Part shown: one piece after another, positions 22,437 through 30,942 of the stretch
How the letters are laid out: every line of letters begins with the position of its first letter
Numbering within the stretch: the stretch's first letter is position 1
Assembly: GCF_002286785.1 (NCBI RefSeq)
Contig: NZ_MUJY01000122.1
Coordinates: forward strand, 35,800-99,799
Direction: 5' to 3'
From: Pseudomonas sp. PIC25
GTDB lineage: Bacteria > Pseudomonadota > Gammaproteobacteria > Pseudomonadales > Pseudomonadaceae
DNA: 64,000 nt
The notes under the pieces: generated by a model
The model's input: only the letters and a program-made list of their open reading frames with translations
What the model was told of the DNA's origin: nothing
The model's database searches: none
Program-made: the position numbers and the translations under genes

Positions 22437-23723
22437 TTAAAGGTGCACACCACCGGCCATCACAGCCAGGGCTCGGAGATCGCGGTACCAACGCTCGACC
22501 GGGTGCTCCTTGGTGAAGCCATGGCCGCCGAGCAGTTGCACCGCGTCAGTGCCGATCTTCATCGCCTTCTCGGTGCAGAGCAGGCGCGCCAGATAGGTTT
22601 CGCGCTGGAAATCCAGCCCCTGCTCGGCCCGCGCGCAGGCGCGCCAGACCATCAGGCGCATGGCATCCAGTTCAATGGCGATGTCCGCCACCATGAACGC
22701 CACACCCTGCCGATGGCTGATCGGCTCACCGAAGGCCATCCGCTCGTTACAGTAGGTGGTCACGTAATCCAGCGCCGCCTGGCCGGTACCCACGGCCAGC
22801 GCACACCAGGCCAACGCACAGTAGTCGACGAAGCGGCGGTAATCGAAATGCTCGGCCGCCAGGCGGCTCTCCGCCGGCACCTTCACGCCTTTCAGGCGAA
22901 TGCGCGCCAGCCCCCCGGCCTTCAGCCCCATGGCTGGGTCGGCGCACCGCTCTATGCCTTTGGCGCCAGCATCGACAATGAACAAGGCGGGCCCCTGCTC
23001 GGCTTCGGCGGCAACGATCAGGTGGCTGGCCTCCAGACCGCGCAACACCAAGCACTTTTCGCCGGACAGCAGATAGCTGCCGCCCTTACGGCGGGCCTTG
23101 GTAGCCAGTTGCTGCGGATCGAACATCAGCGTTGGCTCACTCACCGCCAGGGCCATCAGCGGCGCTGTTTCCTCGCCGACGAAGGCCGGCAGCCAGCGTT
23201 CCTGCTGCTCCGCATTGCCCCAACGGCGAATGCAGTTGGCCGCGGATAGCGGCACCAGCAGCGCCGCGCCGAGGGACAGGTCGCCTTTGCCCAGGCACTC
23301 GGCGATCAAGGCGTTGGTTACGGTGGTGCGCTCACCGGCCATGCCGCCATGAACTTCGCCGACCCCATAGTAGGTCAGCCCCAGCTCCTGCACCTGATTG
23401 AGCAATTCGGCAGGGATCGACGCCGTCTCGTCGGCATCATGGGCTGCGGGACGCAGCACCTCGGCGGCAAAACCGTCGAGCATGTCCACCAGCATCCGCT
23501 GTTCGTCGGACAGCGACAGATCGAACAATGCATCCGGGTCGGGCTTTCGCGGAACCTTGCCTTGCTTGGCCGTTCGTTCGGCGGCCATACGGAAGCTGGC
23601 GCGGCTGCCGCTGTAGATGAGTTTCTCGAAGGGTTTACGCAGTTTGAGGCGGTCCGGCCAGTCGGCCTGGGCCACACGGTTGAGCATGGCCAGGGCGTGG
23701 CCTTGTACGTCGGTCATGGGCAT
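22437..23723 (-). CDS. Acyl-CoA dehydrogenase-like protein lacking the catalytic EGT motif
   Basis: The 428-residue protein belongs to the acyl-CoA dehydrogenase superfamily, with LDYVTTYCNERMAFGEPISHRQGV and LLGGHGFTKEHPVERWYRDLRA near the C-terminus. It ends at ALAVMAGGVHL, where catalytic members continue with I-x-EGT-x-x-IQ, so the usual Glu base is missing. The residues before about 80 form an extra N-terminal segment. The gene directly precedes a catalytic paralogue. Heteromeric dehydrogenases made of one active and one inactive-type subunit are known in actinobacteria, and this pair could be similar. I took ATG 23723 (GGGGAACGAG before it); an ATG six bases later is also possible. Confidence 0.85.
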   Translation of the reverse strand: MPMTDVQGHALAMLNRVAQADWPDRLKLRKPFEKLIYSGSRASFRMAAERTAKQGKVPRKPDPDALFDLSLSDEQRMLVDMLDGFAAEVLRPAAHDADETASIPAELLNQVQELGLTYYGVGEVHGGMAGERTTVTNALIAECLGKGDLSLGAALLVPLSAANCIRRWGNAEQQERWLPAFVGEETAPLMALAVSEPTLMFDPQQLATKARRKGGSYLLSGEKCLVLRGLEASHLIVAAEAEQGPALFIVDAGAKGIERCADPAMGLKAGGLARIRLKGVKVPAESRLAAEHFDYRRFVDYCALAWCALAVGTGQAALDYVTTYCNERMAFGEPISHRQGVAFMVADIAIELDAMRLMVWRACARAEQGLDFQRETYLARLLCTEKAMKIGTDAVQLLGGHGFTKEHPVERWYRDLRALAVMAGGVHL

Positions 23724-23839
23724 CTCGTTCCCCGCAGGAGGCAGATGCCCAGATGATGCGTCCGTGGCCAAGGAGCGCCTATGACCGCTCCGCCACTTGC
23801 GTCTGGCAACCGGGCCAGTCGAGGTCCCGATACAGGCTC

Positions 23840-25261
23840 TTACTTCTGGCGAATCTTCTCGACAATGGCCGTAGTCGAGCTGTTCTCCACCAAGCCGAGC
23901 ACCTTCACCGTACCGCCGTAAGCCTTGACGATCTCGGCTCCCACTACTTGGTCGATGCCGTAGTCGCCGCCCTTGACCAGCACGTCCGGCTTGACCTCGG
24001 CGAGCAGGCGCTCGGGGGTGTCTTCGCTGAAGCTCACCACCCAGTCCACCGCCCCGAGGCCGGCCAGTACAGCCATGCGCCGGTCGACGGAGTTGATCGG
24101 CCGGCCAGGGCCCTTCAGGCGGCTGACCGAACCATCGTCGTTGACCGCGACGATCAGCCGGTCACCCTGGGCGCGGGCCTGCTCCAGGTAAGTCACGTGT
24201 CCGGCATGGAGGATGTCGAAGCAGCCGTTGGTGAAGACGATCTTCTCGCCGTGGGCGCGAGCATCTTCGATGGTGGTGAGCAGTTGTTCGAGGCTCAGCA
24301 CGCCACGCTCGGAGCCCTGCTCGCGCTGCACCGCCCGGCGCAGTTCCGGGGCACTGATAGCAGCAGTCCCCAGCTTGCCGACGACGATGCCGGCCGCCAG
24401 GTTGGCCAGGGCCACGGCCTGGGGCAGCTCTTCACCGGCAGCGATGGCGGCGGCCAGGGTGGAGATCACCGTGTCGCCTGCGCCGGTGACGTCGAACACT
24501 TCGCGGGCACGGGCCGGCAGGTGCAGCGCCGGATGGCCGGGACGCAGCAGGGTCATGCCGTGTTCGCCACGGGTGACCAGCAGCGCGCCGAGTTCCAGTT
24601 CGCGCATCAGCGCCGCGCCTTTGGCCACCAACTCGGCCTCGTCGGCACAACGGCCGACGATGGTCTCGAACTCGTTGAGATTGGGGGTAATCAGGCTGGC
24701 GCCACGATAAATGGAGAAATCCTTGCCCTTGGGATCGGCCAGCACCGGAATGCCGTGACGACGAGCTGCCTCGATCAGTACCTGATGGTTCTTCAGCGCA
24801 CCTTTGCCGTAGTCGGACAGCACCAGCACCTTGACCCCGGCGAGCAGCCCGTCCACTTCGGCGGCCAGGGCGGCGGCGTCGGTGTCGAAGGCTTTCTCGA
24901 AGTCCAGGCGCAGCAGTTGCTGGTGGCGGCTCATGACCCGCAGCTTGACGATGGTCGGCTGGTCGTCGATGCGTTGGAAGCGCGCCTTGACTCCGGCGGC
25001 GGTCAGGCTGTTGCTCAGGCTTTCGGCCGCCTCGTCCTCACCGGTGACCCCGACCAGCACGGCCGGCGCACCCAGCGCGGCGATGTTCAACGCGACGTTG
25101 GCCGCGCCGCCCGGACGATCTTCGATCTGCTCGACCTTGACCACCGGTACCGGAGCCTCCGGAGAAATCCGCGAGGTACCGCCATGCCAGTAACGGTCGA
25201 GCATGACATCGCCCACCACCAGGACGGGGGCTTGGTCGAAACGGGGCATGGACAGCTTCAT
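23840..25261 (-). CDS. hldE: Bifunctional heptose-7-phosphate kinase / heptose-1-phosphate adenylyltransferase
   Basis: HldE (RfaE) makes ADP-D-glycero-beta-D-manno-heptose precursors for the LPS inner core in the cytoplasm. The 473-residue protein has an N-terminal PfkB/ribokinase domain ([11 protein letters not shown] near the start, and the anion-hole motif [15 protein letters not shown] near 260) and a C-terminal cytidylyltransferase-type domain with [16 protein letters not shown] (HxGH near residue 355). It is 69 bases downstream of msbA on the same strand. A GCGGCG-N5-CGCCGC hairpin lies in that gap (25273-25289), just before its ribosome site. Confidence 0.97.
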   Translation of the reverse strand: MKLSMPRFDQAPVLVVGDVMLDRYWHGGTSRISPEAPVPVVKVEQIEDRPGGAANVALNIAALGAPAVLVGVTGEDEAAESLSNSLTAAGVKARFQRIDDQPTIVKLRVMSRHQQLLRLDFEKAFDTDAAALAAEVDGLLAGVKVLVLSDYGKGALKNHQVLIEAARRHGIPVLADPKGKDFSIYRGASLITPNLNEFETIVGRCADEAELVAKGAALMRELELGALLVTRGEHGMTLLRPGHPALHLPARAREVFDVTGAGDTVISTLAAAIAAGEELPQAVALANLAAGIVVGKLGTAAISAPELRRAVQREQGSERGVLSLEQLLTTIEDARAHGEKIVFTNGCFDILHAGHVTYLEQARAQGDRLIVAVNDDGSVSRLKGPGRPINSVDRRMAVLAGLGAVDWVVSFSEDTPERLLAEVKPDVLVKGGDYGIDQVVGAEIVKAYGGTVKVLGLVENSSTTAIVEKIRQK

Positions 25262-25330
25262 GGGTACTCCGGGCGGCGAAAAACGCCGCGGATCATAGCA
25301 CAGGCGGTTTCGGGGCCGGCGCAGGCGGCG

Positions 25331-27121
25331 TCAGCCCTCCCGCGCCACCTCGGTGGTGGTATCCATATCCTCGAACTGCTTGGCGTGCAGACGGGCGTAG
25401 TAGCCATTGAGCGCCAGCAATTCGGCATGGGTGCCGCGCTCGACGATCTGTCCCTGGTCCATGACCAGAATCAGATCGGCCTTCTCGATGGTGCTCAGGC
25501 GGTGGGCGATGACCAGGGTCGTGCGCCCTTTCATGACGCGATCCAACGCACCCTGGATATGCCGCTCGGACTCGGTGTCGAGCGCCGACGTGGCCTCGTC
25601 GAGAATCAGCACCGGCGCGTTCTTCAGCAGCGCGCGGGCAATCGCCAGGCGCTGCCTCTGACCGCCGGAGAGCAGCACGCCGTTCTCACCGACCAGCGTT
25701 TCGTAGCCGTCCGGCATGCGCTCGATGAACTCGGCGGCGTAAGCGGCCTCGGCGGCTTCGCGGACGTCCTCCATCGGCGCGCCGGCCAGGTCGCCATAGG
25801 CGATGTTGTTGGTGACACTGTCGTTGAACAACGTGACCTGCTGAGTGACCAGCGCGACGTGCCGGCGCAGGTTACGCAGCCGATAATCCTCGACATCCAC
25901 ACCATCGAGCAGAATTTGCCCGGATTCATGATGGTAGAAGCGCGGGATCAGGCTCGCCAGGGTCGACTTGCCGCTGCCGGAGCGGCCGACCAGAGCCACC
26001 ATCTGCCCCGGCTCGGCCGTGAAGCTGATGTTGTTCAGCACCTGCTTGTCGGTGTTCGGGTATTGGAAGCTCAAATCGCGCACTTCGAGACGTCCGCTGA
26101 CCCGCTCGCGCTCCATGCTGCCGCGATCCACTTCCGGCTCCTGATCGAGCTGTTCGAAGATGCTCTCGGCGCCGGCCAAACCCTTCTGGATGGTCGCGCT
26201 GACTTCGGAGAGCTGGCGAATCGGCTTAGGCAAGAGACCGGCCGCAGTGATATAGGCGATCAGTTCGCCGGGCGAGGCGTCGCCGCGAAGATAGAGCACC
26301 AGGTACATCAGCAACGCCATGCCGATGTAGATGACCAGTTGCAGCAGCGGCGTATAGATCGACTGGGTGCGGGTCATACCCAGGCTCTTGTTCATATTGT
26401 CGGCGCTGGCCTTTTGGAAGCGCTTCTGCTCGTACTCCTCGCCGCCAAAGCTGCGCACCACCCGGTAGCCCTGGATGGTTTCCGACGCCACGTGGGTGAC
26501 GTCGCCCATGGCTACCTGGATCTTCTTGCTCTGTTTGCGGAATTTCTTGCTGGCGCTGGTCACCAGCAGGGCGATGATCGGCAGGATCGCCAGCAGGACA
26601 AGAGTCAGCCGCCAGTTGCTGAACAGCAGGTAGCCGAACAGGAACACCACGGTCAGGCCCTCGCGGATCACCACCTTGATCGCATCGGTGGCGGCGCCGG
26701 TCACCATGGTCACGTTGTAGGTGATACGGGAAATCAGGTGACCCGAGTTGTGGTTGTCGAAATAGCGGTTGGGCAGGGTCAGCAGGTTGTCGAACAGTGC
26801 GCAACGCAGGTCATGCACCACGCCGCGTGCGACCTTGGCCAGGAAATAGTTGCCCAGGTACGAACCTATGCCTTGGTAGAGTGCAATGAGTACAATCAGC
26901 AGCGGCACGCCGTACACCAGCGGCACGCCGAGCAACATGGCGTTGTCGGGTGACTGCAGGCCGTCCAGGAAGTATTTCAGCATGTCAGCCAGCATTGGCT
27001 GGCTGGACGCGAACAGCAGGAAACCCAGGATACTGATCGCAAAGGCTCCCCAGTAAGGGAGAACGTATTTCAGCAAACGCAGATAGAGTTTGAGACTGGA
27101 TTGCTGGGCAGATTCGGCCAT
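25331..27121 (-). CDS. msbA: Lipid A export ABC transporter/permease MsbA
   Basis: MsbA flips core-lipid A across the inner membrane. The 596-residue half-transporter has six transmembrane helices (residues about 20-320) and a nucleotide-binding domain with Walker A GRSGSGKST near 387, signature LSGGQRQRLAIARA near 492 and Walker B VLILDEATSALD near 512. Its start is only 35 bases from the divergent start of the kinase-like gene at 27157. It is followed by hldE, so export and heptose synthesis share a transcript. Confidence 0.97.
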   Translation of the reverse strand: MAESAQQSSLKLYLRLLKYVLPYWGAFAISILGFLLFASSQPMLADMLKYFLDGLQSPDNAMLLGVPLVYGVPLLIVLIALYQGIGSYLGNYFLAKVARGVVHDLRCALFDNLLTLPNRYFDNHNSGHLISRITYNVTMVTGAATDAIKVVIREGLTVVFLFGYLLFSNWRLTLVLLAILPIIALLVTSASKKFRKQSKKIQVAMGDVTHVASETIQGYRVVRSFGGEEYEQKRFQKASADNMNKSLGMTRTQSIYTPLLQLVIYIGMALLMYLVLYLRGDASPGELIAYITAAGLLPKPIRQLSEVSATIQKGLAGAESIFEQLDQEPEVDRGSMERERVSGRLEVRDLSFQYPNTDKQVLNNISFTAEPGQMVALVGRSGSGKSTLASLIPRFYHHESGQILLDGVDVEDYRLRNLRRHVALVTQQVTLFNDSVTNNIAYGDLAGAPMEDVREAAEAAYAAEFIERMPDGYETLVGENGVLLSGGQRQRLAIARALLKNAPVLILDEATSALDTESERHIQGALDRVMKGRTTLVIAHRLSTIEKADLILVMDQGQIVERGTHAELLALNGYYARLHAKQFEDMDTTTEVAREG

Positions 27122-27156
27122 TCGGCAAGCCTCGTACGACTGGCTAGAGAGACAAG

Positions 27157-27780
27157 ATGCGGATTGTAACAGCGAACGAATTGCAAGGATGGCTCGATCA
27201 GGGAGAGGTACTGGAAAAGGACAGTCGAGGCCCCAAGGTCATCAAGCTCGCCGACGGCGACCTGCTGAAGATTTTCCGCAGCCGCCGCACCCTCATGGGC
27301 CGCTTGCGCCCGGATGCGCAACGCTTCGAAAAACATGCCCAGCACCTGCGCAAACTCGGTATCCGCACCCCCGACATCAACGCCTGTTACTGGATCGATC
27401 CCAGCCAGCGGATCAGCGCCTGCCTCTACCGACCACTGGAAGGAACTCCGCTGGACAAGCTGTTTCATCGGTCGCGTGAGGATTTCGACAAGCTGCTGCC
27501 CGAACTGGCGACCTACATCCGCAAGCTGCACCGGAGCGGCATCTACTTCCGTTCCCTGCACTTGGGCAACATCCTTCGCACGCCCGAAAACGATTTCGGC
27601 CTGATCGACTTCCTCGATATCCGCTTCAAGGGCCGCCCACTCGGCCGACTGCTGATCCGCCGGAATTTCCAGCATCTGCAGAGCTATTTGCAACGTCGCA
27701 AGGTGCAGGATTTTCCCTGGGAGCGACTTATGCGCTGCTATGAGGAAAGCTCAACATCGCATCCAACTGATCGAGGCTGA
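27157..27780 (+). CDS. InaA/toluene-tolerance-type kinase-fold protein, probably catalytically altered
   Basis: The 207-residue protein has the small kinase-like fold of Pseudomonas 'toluene tolerance' and lipopolysaccharide kinase (InaA) proteins. A candidate nucleotide-binding Lys lies in GDLLKIFRSRR. The catalytic loop reads YFRSLHLGNIL, where the usual His-x-Asp has become Phe-Arg-Ser; the following Asn is kept and the Mg-binding Asp is kept in FGLIDFLDIR. Loss of the loop Asp suggests a pseudokinase or a different mechanism. It is the only rightward gene in the LPS region, divergent from msbA. Its last 53 bases overlap the convergent gene at 27728-28591. Confidence 0.82.
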   Translation: MRIVTANELQGWLDQGEVLEKDSRGPKVIKLADGDLLKIFRSRRTLMGRLRPDAQRFEKHAQHLRKLGIRTPDINACYWIDPSQRISACLYRPLEGTPLDKLFHRSREDFDKLLPELATYIRKLHRSGIYFRSLHLGNILRTPENDFGLIDFLDIRFKGRPLGRLLIRRNFQHLQSYLQRRKVQDFPWERLMRCYEESSTSHPTDRG

Positions 27781-28591
27781 TCTTCGGCACTACGCTGGAC
27801 GGCAGACGACTGTCCAGCGACAGGTTGAAGACCTGGAAATCAGGATTGATCACCCTCTCGGCCAACAGTTGGAAGCTGGGTAGGATGTAATCCTCATAGT
27901 CTCCATCCAGGCGACTGGGTACGGCCTGTTCATTCTTCTCGTAGGACCGCCCTTTCTTTGAATCCAGGTCTACGCCCACCAGGAAGACCCGACTGAAGCC
28001 CAGATGGTAAGCGAGCTGGATGCCCGCGTAGGGAATGGTACGGCTGTTGAAATAGCCCTTGTCCAGATTGCGGCTGAAACCGATGCGGTTGGGTTTCTGC
28101 CGAAACCAGGAAAACCGACATTCGAAATCGGGATCGCGGCGGGCACGCCGGGAGAACTCGCGGTCGGATAATTCGCGGCCTGCCCTGTTCAAACGACCAG
28201 CCCGCGCCAGGCGATGAATCGACCGGGGTCCCAGGCTGTCGCCCGAAAGCCTTGCCAGTTCCGCAACGACTCGTTCGGAGAAAGCAACTTCATGGCTCCG
28301 ACGCATCCCCTCCAGCAAGAGCGGCAGACGATTGCGCACGAAACTACTGTCATCACACAGATAAAACAACGGGGACAGCCCGGCTTCGGCGAACAGATGG
28401 ATCGACCCATTCATCGCGAACATCGGATAGTTCGCGTAATGCGACAGGGGAAAATCCCGAGCGGATGGGCCCGAAGCGATGATGAACACCGCCCCGGTGC
28501 GGCTATTCCGGCATTCAGCAAAGGATTTCCAGCGTACATCGTCGAACGAGCGGGGTTCCCGTTCTCGTCCTGCGTCTGCATGACTTGGCAT
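27728..28591 (-). CDS. LPS-region protein with sialyltransferase (GT42)/DUF115-like motifs
   Basis: The 287-residue protein begins its core with VFIIASGPSARDFPLSHY, close to the nucleotide-binding GNGPSL motif of Campylobacter Cst sialyltransferases and DUF115/MAF proteins. Later it has YAGIQLAYHLGFSRVFLVGVDLDS, matching the second conserved block (G-A-LGy-eIyL-GiD) of that fold. These two blocks suggest a CMP-sugar-using transferase or a fold relative; donor and acceptor are unknown. I took ATG 28591 because AAGGAGG lies 5 bases before it; the frame is open to 28675. The 3' end overlaps the rightward kinase-like gene by 53 bases. It is downstream of waaL in the outer-core cluster. Confidence 0.72.
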   Translation of the reverse strand: MPSHADAGREREPRSFDDVRWKSFAECRNSRTGAVFIIASGPSARDFPLSHYANYPMFAMNGSIHLFAEAGLSPLFYLCDDSSFVRNRLPLLLEGMRRSHEVAFSERVVAELARLSGDSLGPRSIHRLARAGRLNRAGRELSDREFSRRARRDPDFECRFSWFRQKPNRIGFSRNLDKGYFNSRTIPYAGIQLAYHLGFSRVFLVGVDLDSKKGRSYEKNEQAVPSRLDGDYEDYILPSFQLLAERVINPDFQVFNLSLDSRLPSSVVPKISLDQLDAMLSFPHSSA

Positions 28592-28640
28592 TCCAACCTC
28601 CTTGTCAGTCTCATATGAAACCTGTGTTACCCCGGCCTCG

Positions 28641-29792
28641 CTAGCCGGGTTTCGCAGAATCCTCTGCAAAGCCACCCGCGAGAGCCAGGCTCAGCCCCAG
28701 CGGCAGCCAAGTCAACAGCCAATCCGCACTAGGCTTCAACCAGGGGCCGAATCCATCGGTCAACAACGCCACTCCGGAGAAGACCCAGAGCGCAATCAGT
28801 GCCCGGCCCAGCTCATCCCGGTAATGCTGCAGCGCCCGCCAGCCTATCGCCGCCCACAGCGCCAACCAGAGCAGCAGCCCGCCCACTCCCAAACGCATGG
28901 CGACATTGAGGAACAAATTGTGCGGATGCTTGAAGGTCCGTCGCAATTCCTCAACCGGAATGTGGAATTCATTGAAGCCCATCCCGAACAACCAGTGCTC
29001 CTTCATCAGACGAACGCCACCGGACCATAAGGTGGGGCGATAGGACAGGCTGCGCTCCAGCAGCACGTCCGGCCAGACGAGCCAGACACCGGCCATGCCG
29101 AGCACCATCACGGCCAGCCCCGCCAGGATCAGACGGTTCCGACTCAACGCGGCCGTTACCAGCAGGCTGGCCGCCAGAGCCACCCAGACGCCACGGGTCT
29201 GGCCGAATCCCAGAAACAGCAGATAGCCGACCGCTGCGATCAGCATCGATGCCACTACCGGCCCACTCGATCGCGCAGGCGCCAAACACAACCCCAGCAA
29301 AGCCAACGCTCCGGCCGCGTGGGCTGCCATGATCGGCGTATCCCATATGCCCAGGGCGACCAAACGATCCGACCAGGGATGCCCCTGAACACCGTAGAAC
29401 ACCATCCAGGACAATGCCGCGCCCCAGCCGCCGGCCACACTGCTCCAGAACAGCAGCGACAGCAGGCGTGCCCGTCCGGCCTGTGCGACGGAGGCGATGG
29501 CGAGCAGTGTCAGCCCCACGTAGAACGGCAATTTGGCATTGCCGAAGTCTCCACCGCTCACCGCGATTACCAGCAGCGTCCAGGCCGAGAACAACAGAAA
29601 GATCACCATCTCGGGGCCTTTCATGCCCACCGGCAGCGCTCTGCGGGATAGCACCGACAGCAGGGCCGGCAGCCACAGCAGAACGCCGATTGCCTGGTGA
29701 TAGAGCTTGTTGCTGGAGAGAATCCAGGGTGCACAGAGCAGCAGGACCAGCCCTGCCGACGTCCAGATCTCCCAGCGCCGCTGACAGGTCAA
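28641..29792 (-). CDS. waaL: O-antigen ligase (WaaL family)
   Basis: WaaL joins undecaprenyl-linked O-antigen to core-lipid A on the periplasmic face. The protein has about ten to twelve hydrophobic helices. It carries the O-antigen polymerase/ligase signature of a large periplasmic loop before the C-terminal helices, with R-x3-L (SYRPTLWSGGVRLMKEHW) and FKHPHNLFLNVAMRLG, where the His-x-x-Asn pattern is the key ligase motif. The start is uncertain: the frame is open to ATG 29858, which has no ribosome site and overlaps the upstream gene by 56 bases. TTG 29792 follows a GAGTGGA site just past the upstream stop and gives 383 residues with the first helix at once. It belongs to the long LPS operon. 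Confidence 0.85.
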   Translation of the reverse strand: MTCQRRWEIWTSAGLVLLLCAPWILSSNKLYHQAIGVLLWLPALLSVLSRRALPVGMKGPEMVIFLLFSAWTLLVIAVSGGDFGNAKLPFYVGLTLLAIASVAQAGRARLLSLLFWSSVAGGWGAALSWMVFYGVQGHPWSDRLVALGIWDTPIMAAHAAGALALLGLCLAPARSSGPVVASMLIAAVGYLLFLGFGQTRGVWVALAASLLVTAALSRNRLILAGLAVMVLGMAGVWLVWPDVLLERSLSYRPTLWSGGVRLMKEHWLFGMGFNEFHIPVEELRRTFKHPHNLFLNVAMRLGVGGLLLWLALWAAIGWRALQHYRDELGRALIALWVFSGVALLTDGFGPWLKPSADWLLTWLPLGLSLALAGGFAEDSAKPG

Positions 29793-29802
29793 AGGCGTCC
29801 AC

Positions 29803-30915
29803 TCATGACGACGCAAGCATGCGCTGCGCAACTTTGCGCAGGTGCGTCTGGTCTGCATCGCGCCAACTGCCGGGAATGCAGTACTCCTCCGCCATGTACA
29901 GGAAGAAATGCTGGCGCACCCGTTCGTCCAGCGACCAGTTCGGGAAGTCTTTCGCCAGTTGCAGTACCTCTTCCAAGGAGTCAGCGTGCGCCACCAAGCC
30001 TTCGATGTTGAAAAAGGCCTGCCCCAAGGTCATGACCGGCTTGCCGAGCAAAAGACTCTCCAGGCCGACCGTAGAGTTGAGCGTCACCACATACTGGCTG
30101 GCCTCGATCAGCGCCTGGGTGCTGTTGCCATTGGCGAACAGCACGCTCTTGCCCGCCCGCTCATGCAGGTCGGGATAGGTTTCGCGACTCGACGGATGCT
30201 CCTTGAACACCACGGGAATGCCGGAGGCCTGTGCCAATCGCTCACCGACCGCGAACAACTCGCGCATGCTCTTGATCCAGGGGGAGAACAGGCGGACCTG
30301 GGTATCGCGATCGTCCTGGAACGGAATGAAGATGAAGCGTTCGGGCAGCTCGATTTCCGGCAGCCCCGTCTGCCTCGGCTTGCGCGGCACCAGCTGCACG
30401 GCCTGCCTATCGCCCGGCTGGCCGCTGGACGAGCGGTAGTTCAGGAAAAACTCGGCATTCCGCGGAACCGAATTGAAATAATTCACCCCGCGCGGATCGA
30501 GGGTAGTGGTGTTAGGCAGCAGGCCGTTCTCGAAGAAAAAGGTCCGGGTGCCAGCCGGCAGTATGGCGCGCAACACTTGGCAGTAGCGGTGGGAGCCGTT
30601 CCACATCACCACCGCACCCGGCTTTTCCCGGTCCAGCAGGGCCACCGCGCGCAAGGCCATCACGCCCAGCTCCAGACGTACCAGCAGTCGATAGAGGCGT
30701 CCAGCGTACTTCCGCTTGACCAGGCGCTCCTGGCACTTTTCAGCAATCACTGCCGGCCAGTCGATTCGGCCGGCCACTCGAGACCATTGCCAAGGTCTCG
30801 GCAACGGCCATTGCATCGGCCCCACTACTTTGCCGCGCAGATCGGTCTCTTCGAGCAGACGACGGAAGTAAATCGTCTGGTGCTTGGCCAAGGAAAAGAA
30901 AAGAAAAGTCGTCAT
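29803..30915 (-). CDS. Capsule-synthesis (KpsS/PF05159)-like glycosyltransferase
   Basis: The 370-residue protein has the C-terminal block typical of KpsS/WcbO capsule proteins: IPVVFKEHPSSRETY near residue 245, then VVTLNSTVGLESLLLGKPVMTLGQAFFNIEGL near 295-325. KpsS-type enzymes are beta-Kdo transferases of a GT-B fold; whether this one uses Kdo cannot be told from the sequence. It has no signal peptide, so it acts in the cytoplasm, probably at the membrane. ATG 30915 follows GGAG; an upstream ATG at 30933 is less likely. It sits between waaL and a second capsule-like transferase, in a slot where P. aeruginosa carries other outer-core genes. Confidence 0.75.
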   Translation of the reverse strand: MTTFLFFSLAKHQTIYFRRLLEETDLRGKVVGPMQWPLPRPWQWSRVAGRIDWPAVIAEKCQERLVKRKYAGRLYRLLVRLELGVMALRAVALLDREKPGAVVMWNGSHRYCQVLRAILPAGTRTFFFENGLLPNTTTLDPRGVNYFNSVPRNAEFFLNYRSSSGQPGDRQAVQLVPRKPRQTGLPEIELPERFIFIPFQDDRDTQVRLFSPWIKSMRELFAVGERLAQASGIPVVFKEHPSSRETYPDLHERAGKSVLFANGNSTQALIEASQYVVTLNSTVGLESLLLGKPVMTLGQAFFNIEGLVAHADSLEEVLQLAKDFPNWSLDERVRQHFFLYMAEEYCIPGSWRDADQTHLRKVAQRMLASS

Positions 30916-30942
30916 TGCTCGCTCCAAGCGCATCGCTGTTCC

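Noticed and set aside
25273..25289. GCGGCG-N5-CGCCGC hairpin before hldE
   Set aside because: Considered as an attenuator between msbA and hldE. It is short, lacks a strong U-tract in the right place and may be chance in GC-rich DNA, so it is mentioned only in the hldE entry.
23753..26953. Open frame of over 1000 codons on the plus strand
   Set aside because: It lies antisense to hldE and msbA, whose motifs are unmistakable. Long mirror frames are expected in high-GC DNA, and its composition (rich in His, Gln, Gly, Asp) is typical of a shadow.
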